Shown here in pieces: positions 28,135 through 36,648 of a stretch of 64,000 nt of DNA. This DNA comes from Corynebacterium frankenforstense (GTDB lineage Bacteria > Actinomycetota > Actinomycetes > Mycobacteriales > Mycobacteriaceae). Both the position numbers and the translations under genes were made by a program. Positions within the stretch are counted from its first letter, which is position 1; each line of letters opens with the position of its first letter. Under the pieces are notes generated by a model. It was given only the letters and a program-made list of their open reading frames with translations, searched no databases and was not told where the DNA came from. Location: NCBI RefSeq assembly GCF_030211955.1, contig NZ_JASODI010000005.1, forward strand, positions 62,001-126,000, given 5' to 3'.

Positions 28135-29838
28135 TCAGTCGCGCTGGTTGAAGTCCATCGGCACGCGCACACCGCGCTCGTCGGCGACCTCCTTGGCGCG
28201 GGAGTAGCCGGCGTCGTAGTGGCGCAGCACGCCCATGGCGGGGTCGTTGGTGAGCACGCGCTCGAGCTTCTGGGCGGCCAGTTCGGTGCCGTCGGCCAGG
28301 GAGACCTGGCCGGCGTGGATGGAGCGGCCCATGCCCACGCCGCCGCCGTGGTGGATGGACACCCAGGTCGCACCGGAGGAGGTGGCGGTCAGGGCGTTGA
28401 GCAGCGGCCAGTCGGCGATGGCGTCGGAGCCGTCGATCATCGCCTCGGTCTCGCGGTAGGGGCTGGCCACGGAACCGGAGTCGAGGTGGTCGCGGCCGAT
28501 GGCGATCGGCGCGGAGATCTTGCCCTCGGCGACGAGCTCGTTGAAGCGCACGCCGGCCTTCTGGCGCTCGTCGTAGCCGAGCCAGCAGATGCGGGCGGGC
28601 AGGCCCTCGAACTCGACGTACTCCTCGGCGGCGTCGAGCCAGCGGTGCAGGTGCTCGTTGTCGGGGAAGAGCTCCTTGAGGGCCTCGTCGGTGACCTTGA
28701 TGTCGGCCGGGTCGCCGGAGAGCGCCACCCAGCGGAAGGGCCCGAGGCCCTCGCAGAACAGCGGGCGGATGTAGGCGGGCACGAAGCCGGGGAACTCGAA
28801 GGCGCGGTGGTAGCCGGCGTGGCGGGCCTCGTCGCGGATGGAGTTGCCGTAGTCGAAGACCTCGGCGCCCTCGTCCTGGAACTCGACCATGGCCTGGACC
28901 TGCATGGCCATCGACTCGCGCGACTTCTTGGTGAAGGTCTCCGGGTCGTCGGCGGCCTCGCGGTGCCAGTCCTCGACGGTGATCTCGCTGGGCAGGTAGC
29001 TCAGCGGGTCGTGCGCGGAGGTCTGGTCGGTGACCACGTCGACGGTGATCTCGCCGGCGCGGTGGCGGTTGAGCAGCTCGGGGAAGACGTCCGCCGCGTT
29101 GGCGACGATGCCGATGGAGACGGCCTCCTTGTCCTCCTTGGCCTGGCGGGCGCGGGCGACGGCCTCGTCGAGGTCGGTGTAGACCTCGTCGAGGTAGCGC
29201 TTGGACTGGCGGCGCTTCAGGCGGGTCTCGTCGACGTCGGCGATCAGGCAGACACCGCCGTTGAGGGTGACGGCCAGGGGCTGGGCGCCGCCCATGCCGC
29301 CGCAGCCGCCGGTCAGGGTCAGGGTGCCGGCGAGCGTGCCGTTGAAGCGCTTCTGGGCGACGGCGGCGAAGGTCTCGTAGGTGCCCTGCAGGATGCCCTG
29401 GGTGGCGATGTAGATCCAGGAGCCGGCGGTCATCTGGCCGTACATGATCAGGCCCTCGGCCTCGAGCTTGCGGAACTCCGGCCAGTTGGCCCAGTCGCCG
29501 ACGAGGTTGGAGTTGGCGATGAGCACGCGCGGGGCCCACTCGTGGGTGCGCAGCACGCCGACGGGCTTGCCGGACTGGACGAGCAGGGTCTCGTCCTCCT
29601 CGAGGTCCTTGAGGGTCTCGACGATCTTGTCGAAGGCCTCCCAGCTGCGCGCGGCCTTGCCGGTGCCGCCGTAGACGACGAGGTCCTCGGGGCGCTCGGC
29701 GACCTCGGGGTCGAGGTTGTTCATCAGCATGCGCAGCGGCGCCTCGGTCTGCCAGCTCTTGGCGCTGATCTCGGTGCCGCGCGGGGCGCGCACGGTGCGC
29801 GGGCCGGACTGGGTGGTGTCGGTGTTCTGCTCGGTCAC
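28135..29838 (-). CDS. hutU: Urocanate hydratase HutU
   Basis: A 567-residue NAD-dependent enzyme converting urocanate to imidazolonepropionate, step 2 of histidine degradation. Hallmarks: [32 protein letters not shown], the [10 protein letters not shown] segment, [15 protein letters not shown] (NAD site), the [20 protein letters not shown] region and a C-terminal HYDAGY. GTG start at 29838 with GAGGAGG 5 nt upstream. It heads the minus-strand hut operon and has a HutR-like site 125 bp upstream. Confidence 0.96.
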   Translation of the reverse strand: MTEQNTDTTQSGPRTVRAPRGTEISAKSWQTEAPLRMLMNNLDPEVAERPEDLVVYGGTGKAARSWEAFDKIVETLKDLEEDETLLVQSGKPVGVLRTHEWAPRVLIANSNLVGDWANWPEFRKLEAEGLIMYGQMTAGSWIYIATQGILQGTYETFAAVAQKRFNGTLAGTLTLTGGCGGMGGAQPLAVTLNGGVCLIADVDETRLKRRQSKRYLDEVYTDLDEAVARARQAKEDKEAVSIGIVANAADVFPELLNRHRAGEITVDVVTDQTSAHDPLSYLPSEITVEDWHREAADDPETFTKKSRESMAMQVQAMVEFQDEGAEVFDYGNSIRDEARHAGYHRAFEFPGFVPAYIRPLFCEGLGPFRWVALSGDPADIKVTDEALKELFPDNEHLHRWLDAAEEYVEFEGLPARICWLGYDERQKAGVRFNELVAEGKISAPIAIGRDHLDSGSVASPYRETEAMIDGSDAIADWPLLNALTATSSGATWVSIHHGGGVGMGRSIHAGQVSLADGTELAAQKLERVLTNDPAMGVLRHYDAGYSRAKEVADERGVRVPMDFNQRD

Positions 29839-29962
29839 TGTTCCTCCTCGGGTCGGCGACATCCAGGCGCGGCCGGTGCGGCGCGCTATGTCGTGGATCA
29901 ACTGTGTCCGTGACGGTAACGGCGGTCACATGTGGCGCGGTAGATTCGTCGAGGGGGTGGTG

Positions 29963-29976
29963 TCTGGTATTCGAGA
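29963..29976. promoter_or_regulatory. HutR-like operator upstream of hutU
   Basis: TCTGGTATTCGAGA closely resembles the 14-bp IclR-type HutR site known from Corynebacterium hut clusters (recalled form TCTGwwATwCCAGA). It also matches the second site at 31016. It lies in the 292-bp gap between hutU and hutR. Confidence 0.7.
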
Positions 29977-30130
29977 CAGTGCAGGCAAGCGCGGTTAAAT
30001 TGCCGACGTCCCGGTGGTCGCCGGCGGCGGTGACGTGCGGGCGGGCGCGGGGCGGCGTGGGCGTCGGCGCGGGTGCCGGGGGCTGGGCGTGCGTTCTGTC
30101 GCGGGGGTTGGGCGCGCCCGGCCGCGCGCC

Positions 30131-31006
30131 TCAGCGCGCGCCGAAGACGGCCGCGCCGAGCGCGGCCGAGGCCTCCCGCAGGCTGCGCACCAGGCCCGCG
30201 CGGCCGGCCTCGTCGAGGCTGTCGACCGGGTGGGTGACCGTGATCGCCGCGGCCGGGCGGCTCAGGTGGTCGCGCACGGGCACGGAGACGGACTCCTGGC
30301 CGCGGGCGACGGCCTCGCGCTCGAGGGCGAAGCCGCGGGTGCGGATCGCGTCGAGCTCGGCGAGCAGCCGGCGCAGCGTGGGGCGGGTGGTGTCGGTCGA
30401 TGCGGCGAAGTCGCCGGAGGCGGGGGTGGTGGCGTGGTCGGTGTCGTGGTCGGGGCCGGGCGCGGCGGCGTCCGCGCCGCCCGCCAGCGACGGTGCGGGA
30501 ACCGGGGCGGGGCCCGACGGGATGTCGGGAAGGCTGGCCAGCACGGCTTTCACCTGGGCGTCGTTGAGCACGGAGAGCATCGCCAGGCCGGAGGCGGTGC
30601 GCAGGGCGGGAAGCCGTACGCCGACGTCGGTGATCAGCGCCTGCGCGCCGGGCGAGCGGACCTCGACCAGGTAGACGATCTCGGGGCCGACGAGGCGTGA
30701 GAGGTGCCCGGAGCCGCCGGCCTGCACGGCCAGCTCGCGCAGCCGCTTCTGGCCGAGGCGCACCAGCGGCTGCTGGGTCGTGTAGGCCTGGGCCATCTCG
30801 TAGGCGGCCACGCCCAGGCCGTAGGTCTGCTCGCCGGGGATGTGCATGACGAATCCGGCGGCCTCCATCTCGCGCAGCAGGTGGTAGGTGCTCGAGCGCG
30901 GCAGGTCGAGCTCGGCGCGGATGCGCGCGGCGGAGACGGGCACGTCGATTCGCGAGAGCAGCGCGAGGATGCGCAGCGTGTTCCGGGCGGCGGGGACCTG
31001 GGCCAT
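30131..31006 (-). CDS. hutR: IclR-family regulator of histidine utilisation (HutR-like)
   Basis: A 291-residue regulator. The N-terminal winged helix-turn-helix (PAARNTLRILALLSRIDVPVSAARIRAELDLPRSSTYHLLREMEAAG) is at about 5-60. The IclR effector domain follows (LSRLVGPEIVYLVEVRSPGAQ, ALRTASGLAMLSVL, GFALEREAVARGQESVSVPV). A low-complexity Ala/Pro/Asp insert of about 50 residues lies near 165-215. Corynebacterial hut clusters are controlled by an IclR-type HutR, and this gene sits between hutU and hutG with matching operators on both sides. Activator or repressor action cannot be told from sequence. Confidence 0.88.
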   Translation of the reverse strand: MAQVPAARNTLRILALLSRIDVPVSAARIRAELDLPRSSTYHLLREMEAAGFVMHIPGEQTYGLGVAAYEMAQAYTTQQPLVRLGQKRLRELAVQAGGSGHLSRLVGPEIVYLVEVRSPGAQALITDVGVRLPALRTASGLAMLSVLNDAQVKAVLASLPDIPSGPAPVPAPSLAGGADAAAPGPDHDTDHATTPASGDFAASTDTTRPTLRRLLAELDAIRTRGFALEREAVARGQESVSVPVRDHLSRPAAAITVTHPVDSLDEAGRAGLVRSLREASAALGAAVFGAR

Positions 31007-31015
31007 GGGTCAAAG

Positions 31016-31029
31016 TCTCGCATCCGAGA
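31016..31029. promoter_or_regulatory. HutR-like operator between hutR and hutG
   Basis: TCTCGCATCCGAGA is a palindrome (arms TCTCG/CGAGA) and aligns with the site at 29963 at 10 of 14 positions. It lies 10 bp upstream of the hutR start codon and 57 bp upstream of hutG, so binding would affect both divergent genes, including autoregulation of hutR. Confidence 0.7.
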
Positions 31030-31085
31030 CGCGCCGGTGGGCCGAGGCGCGGCGCGCCGGGCGCGCGGGAACTAGGGTGCGCGGC

Positions 31086-32318
31086 ATGTACACCCCCTTT
31101 GACCCCGCAGACTGGACCGGACGCGACGACGGACCCGGGCGTGAGCACGCCCGCTGGCACTCGGTGATCGAGGGCCTCGACCCGCGGGAGGCCTCGGGTG
31201 CCGGGACCGGTGCGGGCGCCGGAGTGTCCGGCTCCGGGTCCGGTGCGGGGGCCGGTGTGGCTTCCGGGGCCGGTGCGATTACCGGGGCCGGCGCGGCCGG
31301 GCTCGCGCTGCTCGGCTTCGCCAGCGACGAGGGCGTGGAGCGCAACGGCGGGCGCCGGGGCGCGGCCGCCGGCCCGGCGGCGCTGCGGAAGGCGCTGGCC
31401 AGCCTCGCCGTCCACGACGAGGTGGCTCGCGCCGACGCCGGCACCGTGCGCACCGAGGACCCGAACCTGGAGGGCGCGCAGCGCGAGCTCTCCGACGCGG
31501 TGCGTGACCTCGTGCGCGCCGGGCGCCTGGTGGTCGCGCTGGGCGGCGGCCACGAGATCGCTTGGGCCACGCACCGCGGTCTCTTCGAGGCGGTGGCCGG
31601 TTCGGGTGTTGAGGGCTCCGGCGCGGACGGTTCCGGCGCTGCGGGCTCCGGTGCCGCCGGTTCCGGTTCGGAGGGAGACGACGCCGCACCCGCGCCGGCG
31701 GGCGAGCGCGAGCGGATCGCGGTGGTGAACCTGGACGCGCACTTCGACCTGCGCGCCGCCGACCGGCCGACCTCGGGTACGCCGTTCCTGCAGATCGCCC
31801 GCCTGCACGGCGCGGGTGGTCCGGCGGCAGGTGCCCCGATCCCGGACTCGAGACCCGCTGCGGAGCAGGGCGCCGCCGGTCCGGACTCCGCCGGCCGGCC
31901 CGAATCACACGACTTCGACTACACGGTGCTCGGCATCTCGGAGCCGAACAACACCCGAGTCCTCTTCGAGACCGCCGAGGCCCTCGGCGTGCACACCGTC
32001 CTCGACGACGAGCTGGCGGAGATGACCCCGCAGCAGGCGGGCGAGCTGGTCGCGAAGGCCGTGGCGGATGCGGATCACGTGCACCTGAGCATCGACCTCG
32101 ACGGGCTGCCGGCCTCGGTCGCGCCCGGCGTGAGCGCCCCGGCGGCGGTGGGCGTGAGCCTGGCGCATTACCGGGCGATGGCGCGCGCGGCGGCGGCCTC
32201 GGGCAAGCTGCGCCTGGTCGACGTCGCCGAGCTCAACCCCGAGTTCGACGTGGACAACCGCACCGCGAAGGTGGCCGCCCGCCTGATCAGCGACATCACG
32301 AGCGTCGCCGGGAAGTAG
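31086..32318 (+). CDS. hutG: Formimidoylglutamase HutG with low-complexity inserts
   Basis: A 410-residue arginase-fold, manganese-dependent enzyme that hydrolyses formiminoglutamate to glutamate and formamide, the last hut step. Metal-site motifs: GGGHEIAWA, NLDAHFDLR, SIDLDGLP. Usual length is about 310-320 residues. The excess comes from a Gly/Ser/Ala/Thr repeat-like tract near residues 36-75 and a second Gly/Ser tract between GLFEAVAG and the AVVNLDAHFD strand. ATG at 31086. It is divergent from hutR. Confidence 0.93.
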   Translation: MYTPFDPADWTGRDDGPGREHARWHSVIEGLDPREASGAGTGAGAGVSGSGSGAGAGVASGAGAITGAGAAGLALLGFASDEGVERNGGRRGAAAGPAALRKALASLAVHDEVARADAGTVRTEDPNLEGAQRELSDAVRDLVRAGRLVVALGGGHEIAWATHRGLFEAVAGSGVEGSGADGSGAAGSGAAGSGSEGDDAAPAPAGERERIAVVNLDAHFDLRAADRPTSGTPFLQIARLHGAGGPAAGAPIPDSRPAAEQGAAGPDSAGRPESHDFDYTVLGISEPNNTRVLFETAEALGVHTVLDDELAEMTPQQAGELVAKAVADADHVHLSIDLDGLPASVAPGVSAPAAVGVSLAHYRAMARAAAASGKLRLVDVAELNPEFDVDNRTAKVAARLISDITSVAGK

Positions 32319-32397
32319 CGGGCCCGGCCCCGCGGATTCCTCCCGCCTGGCTCTCCCGGGCAGCCTCGTCTGTGTCTGCTTACCCCTGCCCGCCCTC

Positions 32398-32477
32398 GAC
32401 CCAGCAAGCTCGCGCATAGCAAGGGCACGCCTTGCTGGGTCGAAAACCGCCCTTGCTATACGGGGCCTTGCTGGGCA
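32398..32477. repeat. Dispersed intergenic hairpin repeat, copy B
   Basis: Second copy of the element at 22721-22800. GACCCAGCAAG at 32398-32408 pairs with CTTGCTGGGTC at 32431-32441, an inner 7-bp stem (AGCAAGG / CCTTGCT) nests inside, and the 3' part matches copy A over CCCTTGCTATACGGGGCCTT. It lies in the 272-bp gap between hutG and rbsD, converging genes, and may double as terminator. Confidence 0.85.
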
Positions 32478-32590
32478 GGCGGCCCCGGGCCCGGCTGACA
32501 GCCGCCCCAACCCCCGGAAACAACAAAAAGAGAGGGGACCGCCCGGGCACCCCGACGCATGGAGTCGAGGCACCCCGGCGGCCCAGGTCT

Positions 32591-32968
32591 CTAGAACGGC
32601 ACCCCGCTGCGCAGGATGACGTTGGCGTAGGGCGTGGTCTCGCCGGTGCGGACCACGAAGCTGGCGTCGGCGACCCGGGCCTTGAGCTCCTCGTGGTCGA
32701 CCTCGTCGAGCTCGACCTCGGCGGGCACGATCGCGCGGATCTCCTTCGGGGTCTGGGTGGCGATGGTGGCGTGCTCGATCTCGAGCACGTCGGTCAGCGC
32801 GTCGAGGACGTCGACGAAGCGGGGGATGCCGAAGACGAGCGCGAGGTCAACCACGGGCACGTCGGCGGGCACGGGCAGGCCGCAGTCGGCGATGACGACG
32901 GTGTCGGTGTGGCCCAGCCGGGCGAGGTGCCCGGCCAGCGGGGCGTTGAGGATGCCCTTTTTGAGCAT
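32591..32968 (-). CDS. rbsD: D-ribose pyranase RbsD
   Basis: A 125-residue cytosolic mutarotase interconverting pyran and furan forms of ribose. MLKKGILNAPLAGHLARLGHTDTVVIADCGLPVP is the canonical RbsD N-terminus with the catalytic His near position 20. The C-terminal VRTGETTPYANVILRSGVPF is equally typical. It is the last gene of rbsRACBD, 21 bp after rbsB. Confidence 0.96.
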   Translation of the reverse strand: MLKKGILNAPLAGHLARLGHTDTVVIADCGLPVPADVPVVDLALVFGIPRFVDVLDALTDVLEIEHATIATQTPKEIRAIVPAEVELDEVDHEELKARVADASFVVRTGETTPYANVILRSGVPF

Positions 32969-32989
32969 GGTGTTCTCCTTTACTGGTGC

Positions 32990-33955
32990 CTACTGGTGCT
33001 CGGCGACGTTCTCGGCGGTCACGGTGACCACGTCGACGGGCAGGACGTCGGCGACCTCCTTGCCCTGCAGCAGCAGGGCGGCCTGGTCGACGGCGGCCAC
33101 GCCGAGCTGGTCGGGCTGCTGGGCGATGGTGGCGGCCATGGTGCCGGCGGCCACCGCCTCGAGGCCGTCGAGGGTGCCGTCGAAGCCGACGACGGCGATG
33201 TCCTTTCCGGCGCGCCCGCCGACGGCCTCGATTGCGCCGAGCGCCATCTCGTCGTTCTCGGCGAAGATGCCCACGACGTCGGGGTTGGCCTGCAGCAGGT
33301 TGGATGCGACGTCGAGCCCCTTGGTGCGGTCGAAGCCAGCGGTCTGCATGCCGACGATCTCGATGTCGGGGTACTTGGCGATGCCCTCCTTGAAGCCCTG
33401 CCCGCGGTCGCGCGAGGAGGACGAGCCGGCGATGCCCTGCAGGACGATGATCTTGCCCTTGCCGCCGATGGCCTCGGCCATGGCGTCGGCCGCCTGGCGT
33501 CCGCCGGCGATGTTGTCGCTGGCCACGTAGGAGGTCAGCTCGCCGCCGTTGGAGGTGCGGTCGACGGCGACGACGGGGATGTCGGCCTGGTTGAGCGCGG
33601 TCACGGAGTTGGCCACGGCGTCGGAGTCGACGGGGTTGGCGATGACCACGCCGGTGTGCATGGCCGCGGCGTTGTTGAGCTGGTCGGCCTGCTTGAGGGC
33701 GTCGTCGCCGGCGTCCTGGATGTTCAGCGGGATGCCGAGCTCCTCGGCGCGTTGCTGCGCGCCGTCGCGTACCTGTACGAAGAACGGGTTGGACTGCGTG
33801 GACAGCGCCAGCGTGATCTCCTGCTCGGCTTCGCCGCGCCCGCAGGCGCTTAACGACGTCGCGAGTGCCACGGCGGTGACCAACGCTGCGGCCCGGCGGG
33901 CGGGACGGGCTGCGCCCGTCCGACGGCCGCGTGACCGGTTGATGAAGGTGAACAT
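32990..33955 (-). CDS. rbsB: Ribose ABC transporter substrate-binding lipoprotein RbsB
   Basis: A 321-residue periplasmic-binding-protein-fold lipoprotein. Signal peptide with an Arg-rich start and lipobox LATSLSAC (Cys38). The mature part begins ITLALSTQSNPFFVQVRDGAQQRAEELG and contains NPVDSDAVA, PVVAVDRTSNGGEL and VVGFDGTLDGLEAV, standard for sugar-binding family 4 proteins. It delivers ribose to RbsAC. Confidence 0.95.
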   Translation of the reverse strand: MFTFINRSRGRRTGAARPARRAAALVTAVALATSLSACGRGEAEQEITLALSTQSNPFFVQVRDGAQQRAEELGIPLNIQDAGDDALKQADQLNNAAAMHTGVVIANPVDSDAVANSVTALNQADIPVVAVDRTSNGGELTSYVASDNIAGGRQAADAMAEAIGGKGKIIVLQGIAGSSSSRDRGQGFKEGIAKYPDIEIVGMQTAGFDRTKGLDVASNLLQANPDVVGIFAENDEMALGAIEAVGGRAGKDIAVVGFDGTLDGLEAVAAGTMAATIAQQPDQLGVAAVDQAALLLQGKEVADVLPVDVVTVTAENVAEHQ

Positions 33956-33988
33956 GTTGTGCTCCTCTGTCCTTTCCGGTTGCGGCCT

Positions 33989-34987
33989 CTACTGGGCGAT
34001 GGTCTTGTTGCGGATGACGTCGAAGCCGACGGCGGCGGCGATGACGATGCCGATGACGATCTGCTGCCAGAAGGAAGAGACGTTGAGCAGGTTCAGGCCG
34101 TTGCGGATGACGGCGAGCAGCAGCGCGCCGACGAAGGTGCCGGTGGCCTTGCCGCGGCCGCCCGACAGGGAGGCGCCGCCGATGACGACGGCGGCGATGG
34201 CGTCGAGCTCGTAGCTGACACCGGCCTGGGGCTGGGCGGAGGACAGGCGGGCGGTCATGACCAGGCCCGCCCAGGCGGCGAAGAGGCCGGAGAGGGTGTA
34301 GACGGCGATGAGGATCTGGCGCACGGGCAGGCCGGACAGCCGGGCGGCCTCGATGTTGCCGCCGATGGCGTACATGGAGCGGCCGAGCACGGTGCGCGAG
34401 AGCACGAACCAGCAGATCAGGCCGGCCAGCAGCATCATCACGATGGGCATCGGCAGGAAGCCGAGGTCGGTGCCCATCCAGTTGACGGCGTCCGGGCTGG
34501 GCTGCGGGGAGCCCTCGGAGACGACCAGGGTCAGGCCGCGGGCGATGGACATCATCGCCAGGGTGGCGATGAAGGCGGGCAGCTTGCCGTAGGCGATGGA
34601 GGCGCCGGCGATGGCACCGCAGGCCAGGCCGGTCAGAAGGCCGAGGATCAGGGTGATCCAGCCGGGCAGGCCCATCTCGGCGAAGGAGTAGGCGGTGACC
34701 ATGCCGCCGAGGGCGGCGACCGCGCCGACGGACAGGTCGATGCCGCCGGTGACGATGACGAAGGTCATGCCGAAGGCCAGGATGGCGATGGCGGCGGCCT
34801 GCACGCCGACGTTGATGAGGTTGTCGACGCTCAGGAAATGCGGGGTGGCGATGACCAGGATGACGATCAGGGCGATCAGGCCGACGAGGGCGCCGTTGTC
34901 CATCGCCCAGTTGCCCAGGCGGCGGCCGAACGAGGGGGACTTCTCCGCCGCGGCGGTGGCGCCGCGGGAGGTTGTGGTGGTGGTCAT
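33989..34987 (-). CDS. rbsC: Ribose ABC transporter permease RbsC
   Basis: A 332-residue permease with 8-10 membrane helices. ATG at 34987 overlaps the rbsA stop by 4 bp, so an upstream in-frame extension is not used. Family marks: GMTFVIVTGGIDLSVGAVAALGG, the GRSMYAIGGNIEAARLSGLPV coupling segment facing RbsA, and IGGASLSGGRGKATGTFVGALLL. Forms the channel of the ribose importer. Confidence 0.95.
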   Translation of the reverse strand: MTTTTTSRGATAAAEKSPSFGRRLGNWAMDNGALVGLIALIVILVIATPHFLSVDNLINVGVQAAAIAILAFGMTFVIVTGGIDLSVGAVAALGGMVTAYSFAEMGLPGWITLILGLLTGLACGAIAGASIAYGKLPAFIATLAMMSIARGLTLVVSEGSPQPSPDAVNWMGTDLGFLPMPIVMMLLAGLICWFVLSRTVLGRSMYAIGGNIEAARLSGLPVRQILIAVYTLSGLFAAWAGLVMTARLSSAQPQAGVSYELDAIAAVVIGGASLSGGRGKATGTFVGALLLAVIRNGLNLLNVSSFWQQIVIGIVIAAAVGFDVIRNKTIAQ

Positions 34988-36591
34988 TGCTGGTTCTCCT
35001 TCTCGGCGGTGTCGGTGCCGGTGCGCCCGGAGGTGTCGGTCGTGGCGGTGCTGGCGGTGGTGGCGGTGGTGGTGTCGGCGGGGCCGGCGGTGGTGTCGGA
35101 GAGGCGGGAGACCGCCAGTGTCATGACCTCGTCCTGGGTGGCCTCGGGGGCCAGTTCGCCGGCGAGGCGTCCGCCGGACATGACGAGGATGCGGTCGGAC
35201 ATACCGAGGACCTCGGGCAGGTCCGAGGAGACCATGAGCACGGCGCCGCCGGTCTCGGTGAGGGCGTTGATGATGTTGTAGATCTCGACCTTGGCACCGA
35301 CGTCGACGCCGCGGGTGGGCTCGTCGAGCAGCAGGACCATGGAGTTGGCCATGACCCACTTGCCGAAGACGGCCTTCTGCTGGTTGCCGCCGGACAGATC
35401 GCGCACGGGCTGGTCGATGCCGGCCATGCGCACGCGCAGCTTCTCGGCGACGGAGCTCGCCAGGGTGCGCTGGCCCTTGAGGTCGGCCAGACCGGCGGTC
35501 GCCGAGGACGACAGGGTGGCCAGGCCGATGTTCTCGCCGACGGAGGCGTCGAGGACGAGGCCCTGGTTCTTGCGGTCCTCGGGCACCAGACCCACGCCGT
35601 GGTCGATCGCGCCCTTGACGTCGCCCTTGCGCAGCTTCTTGCCGCGCACGGTCACGGTGCCGGAGTCGTAGGAGTCGGCCCCGGCGATGGCGCGGACCAG
35701 CTCGGTGCGCCCGGCGCCGACCAGGCCCGCGACGCCGACGACCTCGCCGCCGCGGACGGTGAGGCTGACGTCCTCGAACTTGCCGGCCGAGGAGAGGTGC
35801 TCGACGACGAGCAGCGGCTCGCCGGGGGTGCCGGCCTGGCGCGGGTACTGGTCGTCGATGTCGCGGCCGACCATGAGGCGGACGAACTCGGCCTCCTCGG
35901 TGTCGGGGGCGACCTCGGCGACGAAGGAGCCGTCGCGCAGGACGCTCACGGAGTCGGAGATGCGCGCGATCTCGTCGAGGTGGTGGGAGATGAAGATCAT
36001 GCCCACGCCGGCGGCCTTGAGCTCGTCGACCACGCGGAAGAGCTGGTCGATCTCGTGGCCGGTCAGCGAGGCGGTCGGCTCGTCGAGGATGAGGATGCGC
36101 GCGTTCGTGGACAGCGCCTTGGCGATCTCGACGAGCTGCTGGCGGGCCACGGACAGCTCGCCGACGGGGGTGTCCAGGTCGATCTCGAGGCCGACGCGGT
36201 CCAGCGCCTCGGCGGCGCGGCGGCGCAGTTCGGTGAAGTTGACCAGTCCGCCGCGCGCCGGGGTGCGCCCGAGCATGATGTTCTCGGCGACGGACAGGGT
36301 GGGCACCAGGTTGAGTTCCTGGTAGATGGTGGCGATGCCGAAGGACTCGGCGGTCTTGGTGTCGGGGATGCGCACGGGTTTTCCGTCGACGAGGATCTCG
36401 CCGGAGTCGGGTTCGTGCACGCCGGCCATCATCTTGATGATGGTGGACTTTCCGGCGCCGTTCTCGCCGAGCAGGGCCTGTACCTGGCCCGGGCGCACGG
36501 CCACGGAGACGTCGTCAATCACTCGGACCGGGCCGAAGGACTTGCTCACGTGGCGCAGCTCGATCAGCGGCGCGGTGTCTGGGGCGGTCAT
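34984..36591 (-). CDS. rbsA: Ribose ABC transporter ATPase RbsA
   Basis: A 535-residue tandem ATPase. First domain: Walker A GENGAGKST at 42-50, signature LSVARQQLVEIAKAL and Walker B ILILDEPTA. Second domain: degenerate Walker A (GLVGAGRTEL), LSGGNQQKAVFGKW and VLLLDEPTRGVDVG, as usual in sugar importers. The C-terminal 40 residues are a Thr/Ala/Gly-rich tail absent from standard RbsA. Start at 36591, 57 bp after rbsR. Confidence 0.96.
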   Translation of the reverse strand: MTAPDTAPLIELRHVSKSFGPVRVIDDVSVAVRPGQVQALLGENGAGKSTIIKMMAGVHEPDSGEILVDGKPVRIPDTKTAESFGIATIYQELNLVPTLSVAENIMLGRTPARGGLVNFTELRRRAAEALDRVGLEIDLDTPVGELSVARQQLVEIAKALSTNARILILDEPTASLTGHEIDQLFRVVDELKAAGVGMIFISHHLDEIARISDSVSVLRDGSFVAEVAPDTEEAEFVRLMVGRDIDDQYPRQAGTPGEPLLVVEHLSSAGKFEDVSLTVRGGEVVGVAGLVGAGRTELVRAIAGADSYDSGTVTVRGKKLRKGDVKGAIDHGVGLVPEDRKNQGLVLDASVGENIGLATLSSSATAGLADLKGQRTLASSVAEKLRVRMAGIDQPVRDLSGGNQQKAVFGKWVMANSMVLLLDEPTRGVDVGAKVEIYNIINALTETGGAVLMVSSDLPEVLGMSDRILVMSGGRLAGELAPEATQDEVMTLAVSRLSDTTAGPADTTTATTASTATTDTSGRTGTDTAEKENQQ

Positions 36592-36648
36592 CGTTCACCT
36601 CCTGGGGTGGGGGCTGATGGTGGGGAGAGTGGGGTCGGTGTTCTGGGT

